A stretch of DNA of 43,613 bases from an uncultured Eubacteriales bacterium (GTDB lineage Bacteria; Bacillota; Clostridia; Lachnospirales; Lachnospiraceae). This document shows, piece after piece, positions 17,449 to 24,954 of the stretch. The position numbers were made by a program, and so were the translations under genes. Each line of letters opens with the position of its first letter. The stretch's first letter is position 1. The DNA lies in the NCBI GenBank assembly GCA_949283695.1, contig CASDTX010000036.1:1-43613 (forward strand). The letters run 5' to 3'. Under the pieces are notes generated by a model. That model had not been told where the DNA came from, did no database searches, and saw only the letters and a list, made by a program, of their open reading frames with translations.

Positions 17449-17522
17449 TGATATACTGTCAGAGAAAAGGCCGCACGGACAGTGTGCCGAAGCAGAGCAG
17501 GTCCGAGCTGCTTCCGGTGCGG
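17449..17522 (+). promoter_or_regulatory. Extended -10 promoter and leader hairpins of the Mrp gene
   Basis: TGATATACT (17449-17457) is an extended -10 element without a good -35. The downstream leader can fold: CCGCAC (17471-17476) pairs with GTGCGG (17517-17522), enclosing GAAGCAG (17489-17495) with CTGCTTC (17508-17514). A competing small hairpin GCAC/GTGC also exists on the 5' side. No known riboswitch pattern was recognised. Confidence 0.4.
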
Positions 17523-17556
17523 ACAGAAATTGAAACAGAGAGAAGGATGAAAGATT

Positions 17557-18387
17557 ATGGCAGAAGAACAGAATACAAACGGATGTACAGAGGAATCCTG
17601 TGCGGGCTGCGCCCATGCAGACTCTTGTACAAGCAAGAAGACGGATTTTCGTGAGCCGGCGAATCAGTACTCAGCGATCAGGCGCGTGATCGGCGTGGTC
17701 AGCGGAAAAGGCGGTGTAGGCAAGTCGCTTGTCACAGCGTCGCTGGCAAGGATGATGATCGGGAAGGGATATACCGTCGGAATCCTGGACGCAGATATCA
17801 CAGGCCCGTCGATCCCGAAGATGTACGGGATCCACGAGAAGGCGAGAGGGACCGAAGACAGTATCATTCCCTGTGTGGCTGAGGACGGGACAAGGATCAT
17901 GTCGGTCAATCTGCTGCTGGAAGATGAAGGCGCGCCGGTGATCTGGAGAGGGCCGATTATCGCAGGAGTCGTGAAGCAGTTCTGGACGGATGTAATGTGG
18001 GGCGATCTTGATTATCTGTTCGTGGATATGCCGCCTGGAACAGGTGATGTGCCGCTGACCGTCTTCCAGTCGCTTCCGGTGGACGGAGTTGTGATCGTTA
18101 CCTCCCCGCAGGATCTGGTACAGATGATCGTGAAGAAAGCAGCGAATATGGCAGAGCAGATGAATATTCCGGTGCTGGGTGTTGTAGAGAACTACAGCTA
18201 TGTGAAATGTCCGGACTGTGGGAAAGAGATCAAAGTATTCGGAGAGAGCCATATTGAGGATGTCGCGGCAGAGATGGGCGTCCCGGTGCTCGGAAAGATG
18301 CCGATCGACGCAGAACTTGCGAAAGTGGTGGAAGAAGAACGGTTCTACGAGACGGAGAATCCGTATCTGGAAAACGTGGAATTATAA
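17557..18387 (+). CDS. Mrp/Nbp35-type P-loop ATPase, iron-sulfur carrier
   Basis: This is a 276-residue cytoplasmic ATPase of the Mrp/ApbC/Nbp35 family that holds and transfers iron-sulfur clusters. The deviant Walker A SGKGGVGKS is at residues 49-57; DADITGPSIPKMYG and FVDMPPGTGDVPLT are family hallmarks. The C-terminal pair VKCPDCGK supplies the CxxC for the bridging cluster. The N terminus carries Cys10, Cys15, Cys18 and Cys24; the last three have the CX2CX5C spacing of the N-terminal cluster of eukaryotic Nbp35, which most bacterial Mrp proteins lack. It has its own promoter-like element and stands alone, with no suf or isc genes near. Confidence 0.92.
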   Translation: MAEEQNTNGCTEESCAGCAHADSCTSKKTDFREPANQYSAIRRVIGVVSGKGGVGKSLVTASLARMMIGKGYTVGILDADITGPSIPKMYGIHEKARGTEDSIIPCVAEDGTRIMSVNLLLEDEGAPVIWRGPIIAGVVKQFWTDVMWGDLDYLFVDMPPGTGDVPLTVFQSLPVDGVVIVTSPQDLVQMIVKKAANMAEQMNIPVLGVVENYSYVKCPDCGKEIKVFGESHIEDVAAEMGVPVLGKMPIDAELAKVVEEERFYETENPYLENVEL

Positions 18388-18396
18388 ACATGGAGA

Positions 18397-18425
18397 GGCT
18401 GTCTGTACAGAAACAGGCAGCCTTT
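18397..18425 (+). terminator. Weak terminator-like hairpin after the Mrp gene
   Basis: GGCTGTCTG (18397-18405) pairs with CAGGCAGCC (18414-18422) with one wobble and an 8-base loop, followed by only three T residues. It may attenuate rather than fully stop transcription. Confidence 0.45.
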
Positions 18426-18499
18426 GAAAAAGGCGGCAAAGCGGATCCGGACATGCGGCAGCAGGCGGTCCGTTTCATGCCGGACAGGAGGAGAAGGAT

Positions 18500-19507
18500 T
18501 TGATAGGTCAGAAGATCAAGATATGGAGAGACGGAGAATATGAGTATCCGGCAGCGTACGGGTTCGTACCGTTTATGGTCAGCTACGTGCACGAGAACCG
18601 GGAAATACGCCCGGCCATGCTGGTGGTTCCGGGCGGCGCGTACCGGTATGTATCTCCGGCGGAAGGGCACATGGTGGCAGAAGAATTCTACCGTGCAGGC
18701 TACAATGTATTTGTGCTCGCTTATACCGCGAACTACCTGGATACACCGCTGAACATGCAGCCTTTGAACGATATTTCCCGGGCGGTGCGCATCATCCGCA
18801 AGCACGCGGAACAGTGCAATATTGATCCGGAGAAAGTTGCCGTATGCGGATTCTCGGCAGGCGGCCATCTCTGTGCCAGCCTCTGCGTCCATCACGCCGA
18901 TGCGGCTGATCCGGCGGAGGATTACAGCCAGATCTCGAACCGGCCTGACGCGGCGGTCCTGTGTTATCCGGTCATCACTTCCGGAGAGTATGCCAACCGG
19001 GAGTCCTTCCTGGCGCTCCTGGGCGAGGATCCGGATGCGGAACAACTGGAGTATATGTCCCTGGAGAAGCAGGTGACGGAAGAGATGCCGCCTTGCTTCC
19101 TGTGGCAGACGGCTGCCGACACCTCGGTTCCCCCGGAGAACAGCTGGCTCTTTGCAGAGGCGTGCCGGAAGGCGGGCGTACCATTTGCATACCATCTGTT
19201 TTCAGAAGGGATTCACGGCCTGTCTCTGGCCACAGAGCGCTGGCTCGAGAGAGACTTCGGAGATACCTATACCCTGGAACAGATCCGGATGCTGGTGTGC
19301 GCGGTCCGCGAGGGAAGAACCCCCTACCCGGAGGAAACGGGAGATCGGATCTGTGCAGAGTTCGGATTTGGCAGCAGGAAGCAGGAGAAGTGGGCGCCTG
19401 AGGTGAAGGAGCAGATCCGCCAGACCCTGCCGGAAGTGCAGGCCTGGACGGAACTTGCCGAACAGTGGCTGAAACGCAGATGGGAAGTGGAAGGAGAAGC
19501 ACGATGA
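18500..19507 (+). CDS. Alpha/beta hydrolase, esterase/lipase family
   Basis: A 335-residue cytoplasmic serine hydrolase of the COG0657-like group that includes feruloyl and acetyl esterases. The nucleophile elbow is GFSAGGH (serine near residue 118), preceded by VVPGGAYRYVSPAEGH, the oxyanion loop. A late aspartate in TAADTSVP and histidine in EGIHGLSLA complete the triad. TTG 18500 is the start, since GGAGGAGAAGGA lies immediately upstream and no ATG in frame is better placed. The stop overlaps the next start as ATGA, so the two are cotranslated. The natural ester is unknown. Confidence 0.85.
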   Translation: MIGQKIKIWRDGEYEYPAAYGFVPFMVSYVHENREIRPAMLVVPGGAYRYVSPAEGHMVAEEFYRAGYNVFVLAYTANYLDTPLNMQPLNDISRAVRIIRKHAEQCNIDPEKVAVCGFSAGGHLCASLCVHHADAADPAEDYSQISNRPDAAVLCYPVITSGEYANRESFLALLGEDPDAEQLEYMSLEKQVTEEMPPCFLWQTAADTSVPPENSWLFAEACRKAGVPFAYHLFSEGIHGLSLATERWLERDFGDTYTLEQIRMLVCAVREGRTPYPEETGDRICAEFGFGSRKQEKWAPEVKEQIRQTLPEVQAWTELAEQWLKRRWEVEGEAR

Positions 19508-20277
19508 GGATGTTATTTATCCGGCATGGAGATCCGGACTATGTCAATGACACCCTGACAGAGAAGGGACACCGGGAAGCGGCGATCCTGGCGGAGCGGG
19601 CAGAAGCGCTGAAGCTTGGAACCTGCTTTGTCTCTCCTCTCGGGAGAGCGCAGGATACAGCGGCTTACAGTATGAAGAAGCTGGGGAAGACAGCGGAGAC
19701 GCTGGACTGGCTGGAAGAATTCCCGGCGCGGATGGATCTGAACCACAATCCCGGGCTTGTGAGCGCCTATCCTATGGCTGAGAAAATAAACGGAAGATAC
19801 CGCTCTAAGGTTGTATGGGATGTGGCGCCGGCGTATTGGATGAAGCATCCGGATCTGCTGGACGCTTCTGCCTGGCGGCAGTCAGAGATCTGCCGCAATT
19901 CCAATACCGTCCAGGTCTATGACCGGGTGGTGAGAGCATTCGATGCATTTCTGACAGATCATGGATACATAAGAGATGGAATCGCTTACCGGGTGGAGAA
20001 AGAGACAACAGAGACGGTGACATTCTTCTGTCATTTTGGGATCACCTGTGTCTTCTTATCCCGGCTGTGGAACCAGTCTCCGTTCGCTCTGTGGCAGAAC
20101 CTGGCTATGGCGCCTACATCGGTAACCGAGGTGGTGACCGAGGAACGGCAGCAGGGCTGTGCCTGCTTCCGGGGGCTGAAGATCGGGGATGTGTCGCATC
20201 TTGCGGCAGCGGGAGAGCCGGTCTCGTTCTCGGCGCGGTTCTGTGAAGTGTACAGCGATATGAGCCAGCGGCATTAA
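19504..20277 (+). CDS. Histidine phosphatase family protein
   Basis: A 257-residue member of the phosphoglycerate mutase-like superfamily. The catalytic RHG motif is at the N terminus (MLFIRHGDPDY), and SPLGRAQDTA supplies the conserved arginine. The second catalytic histidine is in FFCHFGITC. A long insertion between them, with WLEEFPARMD and WDVAPAYWMKHP, resembles a large clostridial subgroup of unknown substrate. The start ATG 19504 overlaps the hydrolase stop by four bases with GGAAGGAG upstream; the longer open frame to 19465 is rejected. Function as a phosphatase is inferred from motifs. Confidence 0.88.
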   Translation: MRMLFIRHGDPDYVNDTLTEKGHREAAILAERAEALKLGTCFVSPLGRAQDTAAYSMKKLGKTAETLDWLEEFPARMDLNHNPGLVSAYPMAEKINGRYRSKVVWDVAPAYWMKHPDLLDASAWRQSEICRNSNTVQVYDRVVRAFDAFLTDHGYIRDGIAYRVEKETTETVTFFCHFGITCVFLSRLWNQSPFALWQNLAMAPTSVTEVVTEERQQGCACFRGLKIGDVSHLAAAGEPVSFSARFCEVYSDMSQRH

Positions 20278-20282
20278 TAGCC

Positions 20283-20341
20283 GGTCTGACGGGGCATTAT
20301 GATCAGGCCTGACGAGGAATTACGATCAGGTCTGACGAGAG
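20283..20341 (+). repeat. Short tandem repeat, 23-base unit
   Basis: Two full units, 20283-20305 and 20306-20328, plus a partial third from 20329, share the pattern GG[TC]CTGACG then GATCA. The third copy runs into the GAGAGGAGG ribosome site of cdd. The copies are imperfect. It lies in the gap between the histidine phosphatase and cdd genes. Confidence 0.75.
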
Positions 20342-20353
20342 GAGGAAGGGCAG

Positions 20354-20764
20354 ATGTTAGAGAAATCTGTGATTGAGGCGCTGATTGATACGGCGCTGGC
20401 GCAGAGAAACTATGCTTATGCACCGTACTCGGATTTCCGCGTGGGCGCTGCGCTGCTCACGGAAGACGGAGCCGTGTACACGGGATGCAACATTGAGAAC
20501 GGAGCGTACAGTCCCACGAACTGCGCGGAGAGAACCGCTGTATTTAAGGCGGTCAGCGAAGGCGAAAGAGCATTTCGTGCGATCTGTATCGCAGGCGGCA
20601 AAGGAGCGGAGGAGCCGTCCAAGTTCTGCCCGCCCTGCGGCGTGTGCAGGCAGGTACTGCTGGAGTTCTGCCGGCCGGAGTTTGAGGTTATCCTGGCAGT
20701 CAGCAGGGAGCAGTATGAGATCTATACGCTGGGGGAGCTTGCTCCCATGGGATTTCAGCTTTAG
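20354..20764 (+). CDS. cdd: Cytidine deaminase
   Basis: Deaminates cytidine and deoxycytidine to uridine and deoxyuridine for pyrimidine salvage. The 136-residue protein is the typical homotetrameric length. Zinc ligands are Cys57 in CAERTA and Cys95 and Cys98 in PCGVCRQ; the catalytic glutamate is Glu59. The N-terminal AYAPYSDFRVGAAL and CNIENGAYSPT motifs bind substrate. GAGAGGAGG precedes the start. Uridine phosphorylase follows after 54 bases, so cytidine can pass to uridine and then uracil plus ribose-1-phosphate within one operon. Confidence 0.97.
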   Translation: MLEKSVIEALIDTALAQRNYAYAPYSDFRVGAALLTEDGAVYTGCNIENGAYSPTNCAERTAVFKAVSEGERAFRAICIAGGKGAEEPSKFCPPCGVCRQVLLEFCRPEFEVILAVSREQYEIYTLGELAPMGFQL

Positions 20765-20818
20765 GCAGCACCGTCAGCAGAAAAGAACAATTCGCGGGAA
20801 GAAAGGAGCGGATGCACA

Positions 20819-21619
20819 ATGGTCGATTATACAGAAGGAGCAGGAATCCAGTATCATGTGGGACTGAAGGAAGGCGATGTGGGGAAATATGTGATTCTTC
20901 CGGGAGACCCGAAGCGGTGTGCGAAGATCGCGCAGTATTTTGAGGATCCGGTACTTGTGGCAGACAGCCGGGAGTTTGTGACCTATACAGGGACGCTGGA
21001 TCAGGTGAAAGTCAGCGTGACAAGCACCGGGATCGGCGGCGCGTCCGCGTCCATCGCTCTGGAAGAACTGTGCAACTGCGGCGCCGATACGTTCGTCCGG
21101 GTGGGCACGTGCGGCGGCATGCAGACAGAAGTATGCGGCGGCGATCTGGTGATCGCCACGGGAGCCATCCGCATGGAAGGCACAAGCCGGGAGTATGCGC
21201 CGATTGAATATCCTGCAGTGCCGGATCTGGAAGTGACGAACGCGCTGGTAAGAGCGGCAGAGAAGCTGGGGGCAGTATACCATACCGGTGTGGTGCAGTG
21301 CAAAGACTCTTTCTACGGACAGCATCAGCCGGAGAAGCACCCGGTCAGCTATGAACTTCTGAATAAATGGGACGCATGGCTGAAGATGGGATGCATGGCG
21401 TCAGAAATGGAATCCGCGGCACTCTTCATCGCCGGGGCATACCGCAGAGTCAGAGTCGGCTCTGTGTTCCTGGTGATTGCCAATCAGGAGCGGGAGAAGC
21501 AGGGACTGCCCAATCTTCAGGTGCACGATACAGACGGAGCGGTCCGGGCGGCCGTGGAGGCGGTCCGGGATCTGATACGGCGGGAACATCCGGAGACCGT
21601 ATCTTCCGGCCGTGTATGA
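20819..21619 (+). CDS. udp: Uridine phosphorylase
   Basis: Splits uridine with phosphate to uracil and ribose-1-phosphate. The 266-residue protein fits the PNP/UDP family: the phosphate-binding [10 protein letters not shown] near residue 30, [26 protein letters not shown] and the ribose-binding [11 protein letters not shown] are all visible. The [10 protein letters not shown] insertion with the EMES motif points to uridine rather than purine specificity. The ATG at 20819 is used; an out-of-frame ATG at 20812 lies just before it. Acts with cdd in pyrimidine salvage. Confidence 0.93.
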   Translation: MVDYTEGAGIQYHVGLKEGDVGKYVILPGDPKRCAKIAQYFEDPVLVADSREFVTYTGTLDQVKVSVTSTGIGGASASIALEELCNCGADTFVRVGTCGGMQTEVCGGDLVIATGAIRMEGTSREYAPIEYPAVPDLEVTNALVRAAEKLGAVYHTGVVQCKDSFYGQHQPEKHPVSYELLNKWDAWLKMGCMASEMESAALFIAGAYRRVRVGSVFLVIANQEREKQGLPNLQVHDTDGAVRAAVEAVRDLIRREHPETVSSGRV

Positions 21620-21623
21620 TGTG

Positions 21624-21654
21624 AACGGGCAGGCGGCGGGTCCGCCTGCTCGTT
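21624..21654. terminator. Hairpin between convergent udp and Spo0A-C-like genes
   Basis: AACGGGCAGGCGG (21624-21636) pairs with CCGCCTGCTCGTT (21642-21654) over 13 pairs with one wobble and a 5-base loop. T-runs are short on both strands, but the position at a convergent junction fits a bidirectional terminator. It touches the stop codon of the minus-strand gene. Confidence 0.6.
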
Positions 21655-22139
21655 TATGGCTGATCACTCAGACTTTCTGACGGCTGAACCGGGTGTTCCA
21701 GGATCCGGGACAGGCGGGTGTAGAACAGACTGAGTGATTCACAGTAGCGGTTGGAGAGGGGACAGATCAGAGGAATGTGTCTGTCTGCAATCTTCACATA
21801 ATCATCTGCCTGCATGACATAATCATACAGGTATTTCAGAAATTCTTTATTCGTAGGCTTCTTGCTTCGGTTGGACTTGTTGAAAATCACCTCCAGCAGT
21901 CCGGTGTTGTCTGAATTCCAGACAGAGTTTACGATGGTCCGTATGTTTTTCTCTACACAGTTCCAGCTTGTATGATAGTATCCGGCAATATCCAGATACA
22001 GATATTTCGTGATGCATTCTATGCGTTCGCGGTCTTCGATAATCAGCAGAAGGCCATGAACCACATAGTCGTAACCTGCGTAGGAACGGCTGACTCCCAA
22101 GGAATCCAGAGTGTTGATAATTACTTTTTCATAATTCAT
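21654..22139 (-). CDS. Stand-alone Spo0A C-terminal-type DNA-binding protein
   Basis: A 161-residue protein that is almost wholly a Spo0A_C domain. Compared with Spo0A as I recall it, GVxxxxxGYxYxxxxxxxxx, ITKYLYLDIAGYYHTS, VEKNIRTIVNSVW and KPTNKEFL align along the whole effector domain, including the recognition-helix core E-[KR]-x-I-R. There is no receiver domain and no phosphoacceptor, so it cannot be switched on by the usual phosphorelay. About 40 extra C-terminal residues (from ADRHIPLIC) are of unknown role. ATG 22139 follows GGAGAGGGG with suitable spacing; the in-frame TTG at 22157 falls upstream of that site. It may bind 0A boxes constitutively and compete with Spo0A. Paralogues like this are not well studied. 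Confidence 0.85.
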   Translation of the reverse strand: MNYEKVIINTLDSLGVSRSYAGYDYVVHGLLLIIEDRERIECITKYLYLDIAGYYHTSWNCVEKNIRTIVNSVWNSDNTGLLEVIFNKSNRSKKPTNKEFLKYLYDYVMQADDYVKIADRHIPLICPLSNRYCESLSLFYTRLSRILEHPVQPSESLSDQP

Positions 22140-22230
22140 CTTTATGCCCCTCTCCAATCTGAGAACCCTGTTCGTTTATGAACACCCTTAATATCGTAAA
22201 ATGTAAAAATTTGGCAGACAATATCAACAG

Positions 22231-22247
22231 TTCGACCTTTTTCGACT
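22231..22247 (-). promoter_or_regulatory. Tandem 0A-box-like sites
   Basis: TTCGACC (22231-22237) and TTCGACT (22241-22247) each match six of seven bases of the Spo0A box (TGTCGAA, read here as TTCGACA). They are direct repeats exactly 10 bases apart, one helical turn, as in tandem Spo0A sites. They lie about 95 bases before the Spo0A-C-like start, just upstream of a weak minus-strand promoter candidate with TTGTCT and TACGAT 17 bases apart. Confidence 0.55.
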
Positions 22248-22312
22248 ATACGCAGCAGAAGTGATACATTTTGTTGACATGTACCAAAAATGAAAAAATG
22301 TCTGTCTCCGTC

Positions 22313-22341
22313 TTGCAAAATAAATATTGCAATATTATAAT
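22313..22341 (+). promoter_or_regulatory. gntR promoter with palindromic operator
   Basis: A TTGCAA -35 element (22313-22318) and a perfect TATAAT -10 element (22336-22341) are 17 bases apart. Between them lies a perfect 14-base palindrome AATATTGCAATATT (22323-22336), touching the -10. This is a good position for repression, probably by the GntR protein itself. An earlier TTGACA at 22274-22279 has no -10 at the right distance. Start of transcription is expected near 22348. Confidence 0.65.
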
Positions 22342-22392
22342 GTCATAACAATTGAAATGTGCTGAAAATGATAGAAAGAGAGGTGGATCTGG

Positions 22393-23115
22393 GTGGAACT
22401 GAATTTTGAAAAAGGAGCTCCCCCTCTGTATAAACAGCTGGAAGCCCTGCTGCGCAGGAAGATCGAGCAGGGGGAGTACAGCAGAGGAGATGTCTTCCCC
22501 TCAGAGAAGGAGCTTATGGAACAGTACCATGTCTCCCGCGTTACCGTGCGGCAGGCTGCCGCACTTCTGGCGCAGGCAGGGTATGTGCGGGGCAGACGCG
22601 GAATCGGGACGGAGGTGATCTATGACAAGATCGAGGAACAGATCCACCGGGTGATCAGCTTTACGGATGAGATGAAGAAGCATAATGTCGTTATGGAGAC
22701 TTCCCTGTGCACCATGGAACTGACCGCCCCGGAAAAGACAGTCGCAAAGCAGCTGGGCATTCCCCTTACGGAGAAGTGCTACCGGCTGACACGGGTCAGG
22801 AATGTGGGCGGCAAACCGCTTGTATACACGGTCACGTATCTGAAGCGGATCAAAGATCTGCCTCTGGAGAGCAGTTATTATACGGAATCGCTGTACCGGT
22901 ATCTGGAAGAATCCCATGGAATCCGGATCAGCTCCGGGGAAGATACGCTGGAGGCGGCTCTGCCGGCGGAGACCGTGCAGAACTGTCTTCAGATCTCAGA
23001 CGCTATGCCCGTGTTCATCCGGACCCGGAAGACCTTCCTGCCGGACGGAGAGGTCTTCGAATATTCGAAATGCTATTATCCGGGGAACCGGTACCAATAC
23101 AAAGTAAAGCTGTAG
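22393..23115 (+). CDS. GntR family transcriptional regulator, HutC type
   Basis: A 240-residue repressor. The winged helix-turn-helix occupies residues 8-75, with PLYKQLEALLRRKIEQGEY, FPSEKELMEQYHVSRVTVRQA and a G-R-R-G-I-G-T wing. The UTRA ligand domain follows, with ISFTDEMKKHNVVMET and the ARVRN-like TRVRNVGGKPLVY. HutC-type UTRA domains often bind sugar phosphates, including N-acetylglucosamine-6-phosphate and glucosamine-6-phosphate. The start is GTG 22393 behind AGAGAGGTGG. It is the first gene of a small operon with an isomerase-type protein and a GH38-like enzyme, which it likely controls through the palindrome at 22323. Confidence 0.9.
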   Translation: MELNFEKGAPPLYKQLEALLRRKIEQGEYSRGDVFPSEKELMEQYHVSRVTVRQAAALLAQAGYVRGRRGIGTEVIYDKIEEQIHRVISFTDEMKKHNVVMETSLCTMELTAPEKTVAKQLGIPLTEKCYRLTRVRNVGGKPLVYTVTYLKRIKDLPLESSYYTESLYRYLEESHGIRISSGEDTLEAALPAETVQNCLQISDAMPVFIRTRKTFLPDGEVFEYSKCYYPGNRYQYKVKL

Positions 23116-23137
23116 GAAAGAGAAGGATAAAGAACGT

Positions 23138-24904
23138 ATGGAAATGATCAGTCGATACCACAATTATGACCTGCACCCCATGATCCGCGTGAAAGGCTGC
23201 GGCGCCTGTGCCTGGGAAGGGCAGACGGAGATTGCCGGAGAGATCCGGCGGAGAATCGCAGAGCTCTCTGCTCCCGGAAAGCGGGTGACCGTCTGTCTGG
23301 ACGCCTATCCGGGGGTGGAGACAGAGGAGCTGCTGGGTCTGGCAAGGGAGCTGGATCCGGTGAAAATACTGGATATGGAACAATGTGCGAAGAGTGAGGA
23401 AACGCTGAACCAGGAATTCGAAGACTATCTCACGGAGGACCGGGTGTTCGGCGTGATGTGTCATAAGGATCTGCGGACGTTGTTCCAGGAGGAGAAGCTT
23501 CGGCAGGCAGAGCAGGAGATTGGGGCGGTTCCAGAAGGGACGGTGGTGATCGTCGGCCTGGGAGCAGGGCTTCTGTGTGAGGGGGATGTCTGGGTCTGGT
23601 GCAGCCTCACCAGATGGGAGGCGCAGCTCCGCTACCGGGCAGGGCGTCCGAACTGGCACTGTACGAATACAGATGCCCCCGTTCTGGCGAAATATAAGAG
23701 AGGATTTTTCATTGAATGGCGTCTGGCTGACCGCTATAAGAAAGCACGTTATGAGAAGTTCGACTATGTGCTGGACACAGAGGGAAAAGGCCGGCCGAAG
23801 ATGGCGGCCGGGGATGCATACCGAGAGGCCCTCAGACAGGTCAGCAGAAGGCCGTTTCGGATGGAGCCGTACTTCGATCCCGGGGTGTGGGGAGGCAAGT
23901 GGATGCAGAGAAACTTCGGGCTGGATCCGGAGCAGCCGAATTTCGCCTGGAGTTTCGACGGAGTGCCGGAAGAGAACGCCCTGAACCTGAAGTTTGGTGA
24001 GACTGTGCTGAAGGTTCCGGCTTTGGACCTTGTGCTGTACTGTCCCCATGAGCTCCTGGGCGAGCGGGTACATGCCCGCTTCGGGGCAGAGTTCCCGATC
24101 CGGTTCGACCTGCTGGATACCATGGGCGGAGGCAATCTTTCGCTCCAGGTACATCCGCTGACAGAATATATCCAGGACACTTTCGGCATGCACTATACCC
24201 AGGATGAGAGCTACTATCTGCTGGATACCGATGAGACAGAAGAAACCTTCGTCTATCTCGGAGTGAAAAAGGGCGCAGATCCGGCGGAGATGGAGCGCGA
24301 TCTGCGGGCGGCTCAGAGAGGGGAATGTGAGTTCCCGGCAGACAGGTATGTGAACAAGGTGCCGGTGAAAAAGCACGATCATATCCTGATTCCTGCAGGA
24401 ACCGTTCACTGCTCCGGGAAGAATACCATGGTGCTGGAGATCAGCGCAACCCCCTATATTTTCACTTTCAAGCTGTGGGACTGGGGGCGGCTCGGGACGG
24501 ACGGACTTCCCCGGCCGATTCACATAGACCATGGGATGAAGAACATCCAGTGGGACCGGGATACGGACTGGATCTGTGAGAATCTTACCGGGCAGGCAGA
24601 AACGCTCGCGGAAGGGGCCGGATACCAGGTGGAGCGCACCGGACTTCACAGCCGGGAATTCATTGATACTTACCGCTACACGCTCACAGAGGCGTATACG
24701 GCCAGAACCGGGGACTCGGTGCATGTGATCAACCTGGTGGAAGGGAAGTGCGCGCGGATCGAAAGCCCGGACGGAAGTTTCGAGCCTTTCGAGATCCATT
24801 ATGCGGAGACTGCGGTGATACCGGCCAGTGTGAAGGAGTACCGGATGGTTCCGGAACAGGGATGCACGGTCAGGATCATCGATGCGTCCGTAAGAAAGGC
24901 ATGA
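23138..24904 (+). CDS. Long class I mannose-6-phosphate isomerase-type protein
   Basis: A 588-residue cytoplasmic protein. The C-terminal part, from about residue 236, is a class I phosphomannose isomerase cupin with metal ligands preserved: Gln337 and His339 in LQVHP, Glu357 in DESYYLLD and His424 in GTVHCSG. The late motif KLWDWGRLG matches the RVFDYGR of the shorter isomerase at 40778. The N-terminal 235 residues are a separate domain of about kinase size (VTVCLDAYPGV, GAGLL, YKRGFFIEWRLADR), resembling the uridine kinase or phosphoribulokinase fold but without a P-loop. This domain is found in long isomerases of other gut bacteria. It may be a regulatory or sugar-binding unit. The gene lies between gntR and a GH38-like enzyme, so its substrate may be another sugar phosphate. 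Confidence 0.8.
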   Translation: MEMISRYHNYDLHPMIRVKGCGACAWEGQTEIAGEIRRRIAELSAPGKRVTVCLDAYPGVETEELLGLARELDPVKILDMEQCAKSEETLNQEFEDYLTEDRVFGVMCHKDLRTLFQEEKLRQAEQEIGAVPEGTVVIVGLGAGLLCEGDVWVWCSLTRWEAQLRYRAGRPNWHCTNTDAPVLAKYKRGFFIEWRLADRYKKARYEKFDYVLDTEGKGRPKMAAGDAYREALRQVSRRPFRMEPYFDPGVWGGKWMQRNFGLDPEQPNFAWSFDGVPEENALNLKFGETVLKVPALDLVLYCPHELLGERVHARFGAEFPIRFDLLDTMGGGNLSLQVHPLTEYIQDTFGMHYTQDESYYLLDTDETEETFVYLGVKKGADPAEMERDLRAAQRGECEFPADRYVNKVPVKKHDHILIPAGTVHCSGKNTMVLEISATPYIFTFKLWDWGRLGTDGLPRPIHIDHGMKNIQWDRDTDWICENLTGQAETLAEGAGYQVERTGLHSREFIDTYRYTLTEAYTARTGDSVHVINLVEGKCARIESPDGSFEPFEIHYAETAVIPASVKEYRMVPEQGCTVRIIDASVRKA

Positions 24905-24954
24905 TTTGCAGAGATTAAGGAAAGAAAAGAAGAGAAAGCAGAGGCAGAGAGAAT

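Noticed and set aside
20283-20341. Tandem repeat as a mini CRISPR array
   Set aside because: The copies are directly adjacent with no unique spacers, and no cas gene is present.
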